Below are positions 44,934 through 53,589 of a DNA stretch of 64,000 nt, piece by piece. Numbering within the stretch: the stretch's first letter is position 1; each line of letters opens with the position of its first letter. The notes beneath the pieces were generated by a model. That model searched no databases and was not told where the DNA came from. It saw only the letters and a list, made by a program, of their open reading frames with translations. Source of the stretch: an uncultured Dorea sp. (lineage in GTDB: Bacteria > Bacillota > Clostridia > Lachnospirales > Lachnospiraceae); contig CAJTOH010000020.1 of the NCBI GenBank assembly GCA_910577685.1, forward strand, positions 5,610 through 69,609, given 5' to 3'. The translations under genes and the position numbers were made by a program.

Positions 44934-46346
44934 CTATTCTTTACCGTTAAAACAATACGTACACACCTTGCAAGGCTCAATCCCAATCGACTCTAACAGG
45001 TCGTCCAAACGATGAAACCTAAGCGAAGTGAAATTCTGCTGTTCTCTAATATCCTCAATCAACTGCGCATACTTGCAGGAACAAGGATTCGCATACTCAT
45101 CCAGCACCTCCTGCGGACACGCATCCCCCTCACGCTTCCGAATCATCTGTCTGGTAATCAACTCCATCTCAGACTTAGAGCGTGAAAAATTCAGAAACTT
45201 ACACCCATAAAGCAATGGCGGACATGCCGGACGGACATGAACCTCCTTCGCCCCGCTGTTATACAAAAACTCCGTCGTCTCCCTAAGCTGCGTCCCCCTC
45301 ACAATAGAATCGTCAATCAACAGAAGCTTCTTATTCTCAATCAACGCCTGCACAGGAATCAGCTTCATACGGGCAATCAAATTCCGCTGACTCTGACTGG
45401 TCGGCATAAAAGACCGGGGCCAAGTCGGCGTATATTTGATAAAGGGCCTCGCATAGGGAATCCCAGATTCATTCGCATAGCCAATCGCATGGGCAATACC
45501 GGAATCCGGCACACCCGCCACAATATCCGGCCGAACACTGTCTCCGTCCCGCTTCGCAAGCATACTTCCACATTTGTACCGCATCTCTTCCACATTGACC
45601 CCCTCATAGGAAGAAGTCGGGTATCCATAGTAAACCCACAAGAAAGAGCAAATTCGCATCTCATCACTGGGCTTTCGAAGGGACTCCACCCCCTCCGGCG
45701 TAATAAATGCGACCTCCGAGGGACCTAACTCCCTGTAATCAGAATATCCCAGATTGATATACGCATGGCTCTCAAAAGACACACAGTACGCATCCTCTTT
45801 CCTACCTATAACAAGAGGCGTCCTGCCATACTTGTCCCTCGCCGCATAAATCCCCTCCTTGGTCATCAAAAGCAGCGTCATAGAACCATCCACAACATCC
45901 TGAACATACTTAATACCTTCCAAAATAGAATCCTTCTCGCAAATCAGCGCCGCAATCAGCTCAGTCACATTAATCTGACCGTTCGTCATCTCCTGAAAAT
46001 GCGGATGCGTCGTTTCATACAGTTGGTTCAGCAGCTTCTCATAATTATTCACCTTACCAACCGTCGTGATTGCAAAACTGCCCAGCTTTGAACAGATTAA
46101 AAGCGGCTGCGGCTCAAAATCCGAGATACATCCAATCCCCAGATATCCCTTCATCTCGCCCACATCACGGTCGAATTTCGTCCGGAACGGTGAGTTCTCA
46201 ATATTATGGATTGCCCGGTTGAAGCCGTCTTCCCCATAAGTAGCCATCCCGCCCCGCCGCGTGCCAAGGTGCGAATGATAATCAACACCATAAAAAAGTT
46301 CTAATACACAATCCTTCTTAGACGCTACACCAAAAAATCCTCCCAT
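44934..46346 (-). CDS. Amidophosphoribosyltransferase-like protein (PurF family) lacking the catalytic Cys
   Basis: 470 aa, start MGGFFGVASKKDCV with AAGGAG upstream. In PurF the residue after Met is the Cys nucleophile (MCG); here it is Gly, and the glutaminase loop reads GTRRGGMATYG instead of the usual HRGQ pattern. The phosphoribosyltransferase half is intact, with the PRPP motif LLLIDDSIVRGTQLRE. The C-terminal CKVCTYCFNGKE resembles the Fe-S ligand region of Bacillus-type PurF. It may be an ammonia-dependent enzyme or have another role. It is paired with a GMP synthase that also lacks a glutaminase domain. Confidence 0.85.
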   Translation of the reverse strand: MGGFFGVASKKDCVLELFYGVDYHSHLGTRRGGMATYGEDGFNRAIHNIENSPFRTKFDRDVGEMKGYLGIGCISDFEPQPLLICSKLGSFAITTVGKVNNYEKLLNQLYETTHPHFQEMTNGQINVTELIAALICEKDSILEGIKYVQDVVDGSMTLLLMTKEGIYAARDKYGRTPLVIGRKEDAYCVSFESHAYINLGYSDYRELGPSEVAFITPEGVESLRKPSDEMRICSFLWVYYGYPTSSYEGVNVEEMRYKCGSMLAKRDGDSVRPDIVAGVPDSGIAHAIGYANESGIPYARPFIKYTPTWPRSFMPTSQSQRNLIARMKLIPVQALIENKKLLLIDDSIVRGTQLRETTEFLYNSGAKEVHVRPACPPLLYGCKFLNFSRSKSEMELITRQMIRKREGDACPQEVLDEYANPCSCKYAQLIEDIREQQNFTSLRFHRLDDLLESIGIEPCKVCTYCFNGKE

Positions 46347-46500
46347 ATAAAATCTCCTTCTTCTCAGCTTCATAAATAACCCGCCATACATTCTTCTATA
46401 TGGGTTATTTATTTTCCTTATATGTCCATCAATATCATATCACAATCACCAGCAAATAACACCCCTAAATCTGACAAATCTCAGCGCCTTGCCCAGGCTG
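46347..46500. other. Spacer between gatB and the PurF-like gene
   Basis: About 150 AT-rich bases; probably holds a promoter for the purine pair. No clear hairpin terminator or riboswitch was seen. Confidence 0.4.
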
Positions 46501-47943
46501 CTATTTATCGGCCGAAAGCATCTCCCTAAGTTTCCTATTCACAAGCCCGGGGTCCGCCTTCCCCTTCATCGCCTTCATGGTCTGCCCCACCAACGCGCCA
46601 AGGGCCTTCTCCTTGCCGCTGCGGTAATCAAAAACCGCCTGAGGATTCTCCCGAATCACACACTTAAGCGCCCCCTCAAGCTCCCCCTCGTCGTGAACCA
46701 TTCTCAAGCCATGCTCATCCACATAAACCACAGGGTCGACATCCTCCAAAAAAATCCTCTCAAACACATCCTTCGCCACCGAACTATTAATCGCCTTACC
46801 TTCCGTAAGCTCCACCAGCTTAGCCAGATTCTCCGGAGAAAAAGCGATTTCCTCCGGTTCCATATTACGCTCCTTCAACAGGCGCAGCGTCTCCACCATC
46901 AGCCAGTTAGACACCTTTTTCGGCTTGCCGCAGATAGCCGAAGCCGCCTCGAAAATATCCGCCATATGCTTCGATGCAGTGATAATCTCCGCATCATACT
47001 GAGGAATATCAAACACTCTCCTATACCGCTCCAATTTCTCCGTCCTAAACTCCGGCTGTCTTGCCCGAATCTGTTCAATCCACTGGTCGCTGATAACAAT
47101 CGGCACAAGGTCCGGGTCCGGAAAATAACGATAATCCTGAGCGTCTTCTTTGGAGCGCATAGCAAAAGAAACTTCCTTATTATCATCCCATCTCCTGGTT
47201 TCCTGAATAACCTCCTTCCCCGCCTCCAACAATTCAATCTGACGCATCCGCTCCGCCTCGATAGCCCGGGCAATCGCCTTAAAAGAGTTCAGGTTCTTCA
47301 TTTCCGTCCTCGTCCCCAAAGATTCAGCCCCCGCCTCCCGCACAGACAGGTTGACGTCGGCCCGCATAGACCCCTCCTCAAGCTTACAGTCCGACGCTCC
47401 CAGATATTGGATAATCATGCGCAGCTTTTCCAGATAGGCGATAACCTCCTCAGCAGAACACATATCCGGCTCAGACACAATTTCCACCAGAGGGACGCCG
47501 CTTCGGTTAAAATCCACCAGAGAAGTATCGTCCCACTCGTCATGAATCAACTTTCCGGCATCCTCCTCCATATGCATCTCATGGATACGGACACGCTTCT
47601 TCCCGCCGCCCGCCTCAATCTCCACAAATCCATTTGCCGCAATAGGAAGATAAAGCTGTGAAATCTGATAGTTCTGCGGGTTGTCCGGATAAAAATAATT
47701 CTTACGGTCAAATTTACAGACCCTGGAAATCTCACAGTTCGCAGCAAGGCCAATGGCCAAGGCATATTCCACAACCTGCCTGTTTAAAACAGGCAGCGCC
47801 CCGGGCATACCCGTACAAACCGGACAGGTGTGGGAGTTGGGCGCGCCGCCAAACTCCGTACTGCAAGAACAAAAAATCTTCGTCTTAGTGGCAAGCTCCA
47901 CATGAACCTCAAGTCCAATTACCGTATCATACCTTCTGGCCAT
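46501..47943 (-). CDS. gatB: Asp/Glu-tRNA amidotransferase subunit B
   Basis: 480 aa. GatB kinase-like cradle: YDTVIGLEVHVELATKTKIFCSC at the start, NSHTCPVCTGMPGALPVLN, GSMRADVNLSVR and RTEMKNLNSFKAIARAIE. The C-terminal YqeY-like tail ends in NRKLREMLSADK. It phosphorylates the misacylated tRNA and receives ammonia from GatA. Its ATG overlaps the gatA end by 25 bases, with GGAGG inside gatA. Last gat gene of the aspS-gatC-gatA-gatB order. Confidence 0.97.
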   Translation of the reverse strand: MARRYDTVIGLEVHVELATKTKIFCSCSTEFGGAPNSHTCPVCTGMPGALPVLNRQVVEYALAIGLAANCEISRVCKFDRKNYFYPDNPQNYQISQLYLPIAANGFVEIEAGGGKKRVRIHEMHMEEDAGKLIHDEWDDTSLVDFNRSGVPLVEIVSEPDMCSAEEVIAYLEKLRMIIQYLGASDCKLEEGSMRADVNLSVREAGAESLGTRTEMKNLNSFKAIARAIEAERMRQIELLEAGKEVIQETRRWDDNKEVSFAMRSKEDAQDYRYFPDPDLVPIVISDQWIEQIRARQPEFRTEKLERYRRVFDIPQYDAEIITASKHMADIFEAASAICGKPKKVSNWLMVETLRLLKERNMEPEEIAFSPENLAKLVELTEGKAINSSVAKDVFERIFLEDVDPVVYVDEHGLRMVHDEGELEGALKCVIRENPQAVFDYRSGKEKALGALVGQTMKAMKGKADPGLVNRKLREMLSADK

Positions 47944-49574
47944 AACGCCTTACCTCCTTTAACGCCCATATCTGCCAACGTCTGCTCCAAAGAAAACGCC
48001 GCCCTGATAATCTTATTCTCCTCAAAACAATTTCCGATAAACTGCATCCCCACAGGCAGCCCCTTAGAATCCGTCCCTACAGGAACACTGATTCCCGGCA
48101 GCCCCGCCAAATTCACAGAAACCGTATAGATATCTCCCAGATACATCTTAATAGGGTCCCTTAAACTCTCCCCAAGCTTTGGAGCCGTCGTCGGAGCGGC
48201 CGGAGCAATAATAACGTCAAATCTGGCAAACGCACGGTCAAAGGCCTCCTTAATAAGAGCTTTCACCTTCAACGCTTTCAGATAATAAGCGTCATAATAA
48301 CCGGAGCTTAACACAAAAGAACCAAGCATAATTCTGCGCTTCACTTCAGCCCCAAACCCTTCCTGGCGGGTCCTCTTATACATATTATGAAGCCCCTCAT
48401 ACTCCCCGGCGCGGTAGCCATACTTCACTCCGTCAAATCGAGACAGGTTTGAACTAGCCTCCGCCGAGGCAATCACATAATAAGCCGGAATAGCGTACCG
48501 TACAAGACTTAAATCAAATTCCTCCACCATAGCGCCCCTGTCCTTAAGCGCCTTAATCGCCGCAAGAATCCTCTCTTTGACCTCCCTATCCAGACCGTCC
48601 CCAAAATAATCCCTCGGAATCCCGATTCTCATACCCCTGACATCATTAACCAGCGCGCTCATAAAATCATAGCCCTCTCCGCCATCCAAAGCATGCCCCT
48701 CAGACAACGAAAGCCCCGATTCCTCATCCAAAGACACGCCGGACACGCCCCTGTCAAAAGCATGCCCCTCAGACAACGAAAGCCCCGATTCCTCATCCAA
48801 AGACACGCCCCTGTCCGGCCTTGCGCTAAAGGCAGAGACCCGGCTTCTGTCAATCGACGTACTGTCCTTAGAATCATAGGAGGCAAGCACCTCCAAGGCA
48901 GCCGCACAGTCCGTCACATCCTTAGCAATCGGCCCAATCTGGTCCAGCGAAGAGCCATAGGCAATCAATCCATATCTGGACACCGTCCCATAGGTAGGCT
49001 TAAGACCCACCACCCCGCAGAACGAGCTGGGCTGGCGGATAGAGCCGCCCGTATCCGTCCCTAAGGCAAAGGGACATTCGCAGGCAGCCACCGCCGCGCA
49101 GGAACCGCCGGAAGAGCCGCCGGGAACATGTTCCAAATTCCACGGATTCCTCGCAGCGCCGAAAAACGAAGTCTCCGTCGTACTTCCCATGGCAAATTCA
49201 TCCATATTGGTTTTCCCGATAATAACCGCCCCCGCCTTCTCCAGATTACGAACCGCTTCCGCTGTAAACGCCGGCTTAAAATCCTCAAGAATCTTAGAAC
49301 CGCAGGTAGTCCGAAGCCCCTTCGTACACAGGTTATCCTTCACCGCAACCGGAACTCCCGCAAGAGGCCCCTTAAGCTTCCCCTCGTCAATCAGCTTCTG
49401 GACTTCCTTCGCCCTTAGAAGGACGCCCTCCCTGTCAATCGTCACAAAACCCCGGACGTCCTTTTCCACCATATCCATCCGCCTAAGAAACGCACTCACA
49501 ACCTCCGCAACCGACAACTTTCCCTCTTTGATACTCTTTCCCAGCTCAACAGCCGTCATACTCGTAATATCCAA
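47919..49574 (-). CDS. gatA: Asp/Glu-tRNA amidotransferase subunit A with a repeat insertion
   Basis: 551 aa, against a usual 485-490. Amidase signature intact: catalytic Lys in GVPVAVKDNLCTKG, and GGSSGGSCAAVAA plus TDTGGSIRQP with the two Ser. The extra 60 or so residues lie at about 245-303, between KDSTSID and YDFMSALVNDVRGMRIG. They contain two copies of GVSLDEESGLSLSEGHA. The insertion is in frame and falls in a surface region before the next conserved block, so activity is probably kept. Starts 12 bases after gatC. Confidence 0.96.
   Translation of the reverse strand: MDITSMTAVELGKSIKEGKLSVAEVVSAFLRRMDMVEKDVRGFVTIDREGVLLRAKEVQKLIDEGKLKGPLAGVPVAVKDNLCTKGLRTTCGSKILEDFKPAFTAEAVRNLEKAGAVIIGKTNMDEFAMGSTTETSFFGAARNPWNLEHVPGGSSGGSCAAVAACECPFALGTDTGGSIRQPSSFCGVVGLKPTYGTVSRYGLIAYGSSLDQIGPIAKDVTDCAAALEVLASYDSKDSTSIDRSRVSAFSARPDRGVSLDEESGLSLSEGHAFDRGVSGVSLDEESGLSLSEGHALDGGEGYDFMSALVNDVRGMRIGIPRDYFGDGLDREVKERILAAIKALKDRGAMVEEFDLSLVRYAIPAYYVIASAEASSNLSRFDGVKYGYRAGEYEGLHNMYKRTRQEGFGAEVKRRIMLGSFVLSSGYYDAYYLKALKVKALIKEAFDRAFARFDVIIAPAAPTTAPKLGESLRDPIKMYLGDIYTVSVNLAGLPGISVPVGTDSKGLPVGMQFIGNCFEENKIIRAAFSLEQTLADMGVKGGKALWPEGMIR
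48688..48809 (-). repeat. 53-bp direct repeat inside gatA
   Basis: 48688-48740 and 48757-48809 are identical over 53 bases, with a period of 69 bases (23 codons), so the frame is kept. A short GACACGCC repeat sits at the junction. It codes for the doubled GVSLDEESGLSLSEGHA segment. Confidence 0.9.
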
Positions 49575-49586
49575 AATCCTCGCCTC

Positions 49587-49880
49587 CTATCCAATCGTCT
49601 TAGGAACCTTAAAACAGCCGCTTTTGCTTAAAGGGGCATTGCCTAGAGTATCCTCACTCCCGTCCCTTTGGCTTACCGCATCCTCCCGGAAAACATTATT
49701 AACCGGAAAAACATGGGACAGAGGCGCGACGTCCTCCGTATCCAACTCATTTAAAATATCAATATAATCCAGCATTTTCTCCATATCCGCTTTCGCATTC
49801 TCCTTCTCCTCACAGGACAATTCAAGCTTTGCAAGGATACCTACATATTCAATCGTCTCGTCTGAAATCTTATTCTTCAT
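49587..49880 (-). CDS. gatC: Asp/Glu-tRNA amidotransferase subunit C
   Basis: 97 aa from the second ATG (seven bases after AGGAGG); the ATG at 49886 is too close to the ribosome site. GatC features: ETIEYVGILAKLELSCEEKE and DYIDILNELDTEDVAPLSHV, then the C-terminal extended belt that wraps GatA. Located between aspS and gatA. Confidence 0.95.
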   Translation of the reverse strand: MKNKISDETIEYVGILAKLELSCEEKENAKADMEKMLDYIDILNELDTEDVAPLSHVFPVNNVFREDAVSQRDGSEDTLGNAPLSKSGCFKVPKTIG

Positions 49881-49923
49881 ATTCATCCTCCTATCCTAAA
49901 CACCGGTCTAGTGTACCGACACA

Positions 49924-51258
49924 CTAGGGCGCAAGCCTGCTCAAATCCCGCGGAAACAGCGTCGTCTCCCGCACGTTATCCTCACCGGCAAGCCGCATGG
50001 TAAGCCGTTCCAGCCCAATCCCAAGCCCGCCGTGGGGCGGCATGCCATACTTAAACGTATCAAGATAATCCTCCATGCCCTCTTCAGACATGCCTCTTGC
50101 GGCAAGCTTTTCGGTCAGCATGCCATAATCATGGATACGCTGCCCGCCCGTCGTAACCTCCATTCCCCGAAACAGAAGGTCAAAACTCAAAGTAAATCTA
50201 CTATCCTCAGGGTCGTCCATGGCATAGAAAGGACGCTTCTTGGAAGGATAATGAGTCACGAAAACAAAATCACTGCCCCATTCCTCTTTCGCATACCGTC
50301 CAATCAACACTTCCTCCTCCGGCTCCAAATCAAAAGGATTGCGCATCTGATGACCATACTTTTCCGAGACTTTCTCCTTAATCTCACAGAACTTCACAGC
50401 CGGAATCCGGGACACCTCCGGCAAAGAGATATTCAGAAGCCCAAGCTCCTTATCGTAAAATTTTCCAAGCATCTCCATAGCATACTTAAGATACCCCGTC
50501 TCCATAGCCATAATATCCTCGAACCCGTCGATAAATCCCATCTCAAAATCCAAACTGGTATACTCGTTCAAATGCCGTTTCGTATTATGCTTCTCCGCCC
50601 GAAACACCGGCGCCGTCTCAAACACCCGGTCAAATACCCCCACCATCATCTGCTTATAGAACTGGGGGCTTTGGGCAAGCACAGCCGGACGGTGGAAATA
50701 ATCCAGCTTAAAGATGTTCGCGCCTCCCTCCGCGCCTTTCGCCCCAATCTTAGGAGTGTGGATTTCCGTAAACCCCTGACCGTACAGGAAATCCCGAAAG
50801 GAACGCACAAGCCCTTCCTGAATCCGGAACTTCGCACGCTCGCGAAGGTTCCGAAGAGCGACGGAACGATAAGTAAGCTTCGCCTCCAGAGAAGTGTTGA
50901 GCTTCCATTTTCCAATGGCAAGAGGCATCCTGTCATCCGCCGGCCGGCTTAAAATCCGGATACTCTCCATCCGGATTTCGATTCCCCCCGGAGCCTTCTC
51001 GTTTTCCTCTAAAATCCCCTCAAGCTCAACCGCTGCGCCCTCCCGGATATCCTTAAGCTCAAAATCCGCCGCTCCCTCTTCAAAGACGCCTTGAAGAAGC
51101 CCTTCTCTTTTCCTCAGAATTACAAATGCTACCGTACCCATATCGCGGATTGCGTGGACGGCTCCATTGACCTTCACCCTCTGCCCGGGCTTCGCCCGCT
51201 TTGACAGCTCACTGATTTCCAATGTTTCCTTCTGCCTTACGCCTGTAAAATAATCCAT
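49924..51258 (-). CDS. aspS: Aspartyl-tRNA synthetase, archaeal type, probably non-discriminating
   Basis: 444 aa, start MDYFTGVRQKETLEISELS with AGGAGG before the ATG. OB-fold anticodon domain first (VKVNGAVHAIRDMG...VAFVILR), then the class II core with motif 2 (ETAPVFRAEKHNTKRHLNEY) and motif 3 (GGLGIGLERLTMRLAG). It lacks the large GAD insertion of bacterial AspRS, so it is the short archaeal-type enzyme. Together with gatCAB in the same operon this points to Asp-tRNAAsn formation followed by transamidation. A T-box leader precedes it. Confidence 0.95.
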   Translation of the reverse strand: MDYFTGVRQKETLEISELSKRAKPGQRVKVNGAVHAIRDMGTVAFVILRKREGLLQGVFEEGAADFELKDIREGAAVELEGILEENEKAPGGIEIRMESIRILSRPADDRMPLAIGKWKLNTSLEAKLTYRSVALRNLRERAKFRIQEGLVRSFRDFLYGQGFTEIHTPKIGAKGAEGGANIFKLDYFHRPAVLAQSPQFYKQMMVGVFDRVFETAPVFRAEKHNTKRHLNEYTSLDFEMGFIDGFEDIMAMETGYLKYAMEMLGKFYDKELGLLNISLPEVSRIPAVKFCEIKEKVSEKYGHQMRNPFDLEPEEEVLIGRYAKEEWGSDFVFVTHYPSKKRPFYAMDDPEDSRFTLSFDLLFRGMEVTTGGQRIHDYGMLTEKLAARGMSEEGMEDYLDTFKYGMPPHGGLGIGLERLTMRLAGEDNVRETTLFPRDLSRLAP

Positions 51259-51308
51259 AATTGTCCTCCTTTTCCCAACTGACTGCTGTTTACCGCCATG
51301 TAAAACGG

Positions 51309-51633
51309 GACAAAAAAAGCCCGGAATACATGACTGTATTCCGGGACGGATATCTACTATCCGCGGTACCACCCGCATTGAATCCAAAAAACTGCTGCCA
51401 GACCTTCGTCCGGCAATTCGGATTCCCCTCTATAGGAACCATATGCGGCATACACGGCACAGGATTCCTTACGCTTAACGCGCGCCCACGTACCGGCCTA
51501 CTTAGGTTCGACCGGTCGGCTCCGGAGTGTTCCCTATTGTCCTTATTCCTCAAGAAGCGCTCTCAGTCGGTGACGCCTCATTCCTGTCAAGTTCCAAAGG
51601 ACAGAGTCTCTTTCACAGCCTTTAAAAAATTTG
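51309..51633 (-). ncRNA. T-box riboswitch leader of aspS-gatCAB
   Basis: The minus strand contains the T-box core AATGCGGGTGGTACCGCGG (51361-51379 region), followed by the terminator stem CCCGGAATACA/TGTATTCCGGG (51320-51330, 51335-51345) and a T7 run. The core can pair with the left side of the terminator region to form the antiterminator. A long stem I region lies upstream. The specifier codon is not certain: both GAC (Asp) and AAC (Asn) occur in the likely loop area (GGACAATAGGGAACACTCC). Confidence 0.92.
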
Positions 51634-51639
51634 TCTATA

Positions 51640-51668
51640 ATCTTAGCACACTCTATTTTGAATTTCAA
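51640..51668 (-). promoter_or_regulatory. Promoter of the T-box/aspS operon
   Basis: Minus-strand TTGAAA (51663-51668), 17-base spacer, TAAGAT (51640-51645), placing the transcript start just before the T-box. Confidence 0.75.
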
Positions 51669-51685
51669 GCGCTTTTAAAACTTTT

Positions 51686-53044
51686 TTACAAACTTTTTTC
51701 ACAAACCGTCACCCTGTCAAACGCCGCAACAAACAGGATTCCTTTCACCACAGACGACAGCGTAAGCGCCCACCAGATACCCTTAAGACCCAGAGGGGAC
51801 GCCGCAAGCGCCACCGCAAGAGGCACCCTCGCACCGGTAAACACAATGCTGATAATACTGCAAAGCTTCGTCCTCCCAAGCCCCGACAAGGCTCCCACGG
51901 TCATCAGTTCCACACACATAAAGGCCTCGCTGATTCCGACGATACGCAGGTAATCCACAGATATCCCCACGACCTCCGGCTCGTGGAAGAAAACCTGTGA
52001 GATTTGCCCGGGCAGCAGGACAAAAGCCAGCGTAATCAAGCTTCCCCAGACAACGATTGTCCGGAAAGAAATCTTATATCCCTTCCGCACCCGCTCCATC
52101 TGGCCCGCGCCGTAATTCTGGGCGGTAAAAGCATTGAGCGCTGCCGCAAATCCGTCCGCCGTATTCCACGACACAGCCTCCACCTGTCCGCCCACGCGCT
52201 GAACGGCAACGGCGCCGGGCCCGAAAACAGCCACCATGCGGGTCAGCACCATAGAAATCACACAGTACACCGTCCCCTGAATGGCCGTAGGCACACCAAT
52301 GCGGAACACGCCTCTGAAAAATCTGCCCTCCACAGGTTTCATAAGCTTCATTCCCCCAAGAATATTATCCTCCCCTTTTCCCTTAAAGGCTCCAAGAATC
52401 ATCACCAGCATAACGATAAACTGGGCAATCACCGTGGCAATGGCCGCTCCCACCACCTCCATACGGGGGAAAGGACCTATTCCCAAAATAAGAACCGGGT
52501 CTAAAACCATATTGGTGATAAGCCCGACAATATTTGCCAGAAGCGGCGTCTTAGAATCCCCCTGAGCCGTGTAAATACCGGTCAGCACCACGGTCATATA
52601 AGAAAAAATAACCAGCCCGCAGGTAATCTGCAGGTAACTTTGCGCATACTGCACCGTCTCCTTGTCTCCAAGGCCAAACAAAGCCACCAGCCCATCCGCA
52701 AAGCCCACGCTGATAAGGGCGAACAATACCCCGAACAGCAGCGTAAGCTGCAGCGAAGCCCGGGCGTACTCTCCCGCCTCGTCCTTGCGCCCACGCCCGA
52801 AGGCCTGGGCCACATTGACCTGCGCCCCCATCCTTGCAAGGGAAGAAAGCCCTTGGGAAAGCCACACGTACATGCCGCCCACACCCACGCCCGCAACGGC
52901 TTTGGAACCCAACATCCCAATCCACGCCATGTCGGTAATACTGTAAACCGTATTTAGAAAGGACGACGCCATAATCGGCATCGCCAGCGCAACCAAAGAC
53001 CTTAAAATCGGCCCCTCCGTTAAACATACCTGTCTGTTCTTCAT
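51686..53044 (-). CDS. MATE family efflux transporter
   Basis: 452 aa with about twelve TM segments. Family features: GPILRSLVALAMPIMASSFLNTVYSITDMAWIG at the N-terminus, AFGRGRKDEAGEYARASLQL, GIYTAQGDSKTPLLANIVGL, and the repeat in the second half (AALNAFTAQNYGAGQMERVR). Likely Na+ or H+ coupled drug export. It is divergent from blaI-blaR1 across 159 bases, so the BlaI-type repressor may also control it. Its 3' end lies just upstream of the aspS promoter. Confidence 0.93.
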   Translation of the reverse strand: MKNRQVCLTEGPILRSLVALAMPIMASSFLNTVYSITDMAWIGMLGSKAVAGVGVGGMYVWLSQGLSSLARMGAQVNVAQAFGRGRKDEAGEYARASLQLTLLFGVLFALISVGFADGLVALFGLGDKETVQYAQSYLQITCGLVIFSYMTVVLTGIYTAQGDSKTPLLANIVGLITNMVLDPVLILGIGPFPRMEVVGAAIATVIAQFIVMLVMILGAFKGKGEDNILGGMKLMKPVEGRFFRGVFRIGVPTAIQGTVYCVISMVLTRMVAVFGPGAVAVQRVGGQVEAVSWNTADGFAAALNAFTAQNYGAGQMERVRKGYKISFRTIVVWGSLITLAFVLLPGQISQVFFHEPEVVGISVDYLRIVGISEAFMCVELMTVGALSGLGRTKLCSIISIVFTGARVPLAVALAASPLGLKGIWWALTLSSVVKGILFVAAFDRVTVCEKSL

Positions 53045-53127
53045 TCCATCACTCTCTCTAAAATTTATCCTGTGGTTCAGTATAACATAACATTGGACAT
53101 TAATCTATAGCTTTGGAGGACAAACTG

Positions 53128-53156
53128 TTGACACCCCCTGCGCCCCAGCCTATAAT
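53128..53156 (+). promoter_or_regulatory. Promoter of blaI-blaR1
   Basis: TTGACA (53128-53133) and TATAAT (53151-53156) with an exact 17-base spacer: a consensus promoter, expected to need repression. Confidence 0.85.
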
Positions 53157-53168
53157 ATCAATAAAGAC

Positions 53169-53178
53169 TACAAACGTA
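53169..53178. promoter_or_regulatory. BlaI/MecI-type operator
   Basis: TACAAACGTA, 12 bases after the -10 box, fits the TACA-N2-TGTA dyad of BlaI/MecI boxes except for one base. Confidence 0.55.
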
Positions 53179-53203
53179 AGAAATACAGACAAGGAGGCAC
53201 GCC

Positions 53204-53587
53204 ATGGCAAAAATACCTCAGATATCAGAGGCGGAGTACGAAATCATGAAAATCCTGTGGTCAAACCATCCCCTCAGCACTAACGACATCTGTGAGGAGG
53301 CAAAGAAACGCCGCGACTGGAATCCAAAGACCATCCACACCCTGCTGTCACGCCTGACCGCAAAGAAGGCCGTTTCCTATGAGCAGAAAGGACGCATGTA
53401 CCACTACTATCCCCTGATTTCACAAGACAGTTATCTCAAGCAGGAAAACCATCATTTCATAGACCGATTTTACAACGGGGAGGTAACGCCCATGCTCTCC
53501 GCACTGATTTCTACGTCCCAGCTTACGGATACCGACATCAAAAATCTCTACGACATACTGGACTCAAAATTAAAGGGCGGTGACTAA
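53204..53587 (+). CDS. blaI: BlaI/MecI family transcriptional repressor
   Basis: 127 aa. Winged helix with ISEAEYEIMKILWSNHPLSTNDICEEAKKRRDWNPKTIHTLLSRLTAKKAVSYEQKGRMYHYYPLI, matching the family in order and spacing. The C-terminal dimerisation helix follows. BlaR1-type signalling cleaves such repressors. The gene ends two bases before blaR1. It is likely to repress its own operon and perhaps the divergent MATE gene. Confidence 0.95.
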   Translation: MAKIPQISEAEYEIMKILWSNHPLSTNDICEEAKKRRDWNPKTIHTLLSRLTAKKAVSYEQKGRMYHYYPLISQDSYLKQENHHFIDRFYNGEVTPMLSALISTSQLTDTDIKNLYDILDSKLKGGD

Positions 53588-53589
53588 CC

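Noticed and set aside
46489..47661. 390-codon plus-strand frame opposite gatB
   Set aside because: Rich in Arg, His, Leu and Pro as expected for the complement of a real gene; gatB is certain.
48688..48809. GatA repeat as a frameshift or pseudogene sign
   Set aside because: The period is a multiple of three and all catalytic segments on both sides are in one frame.
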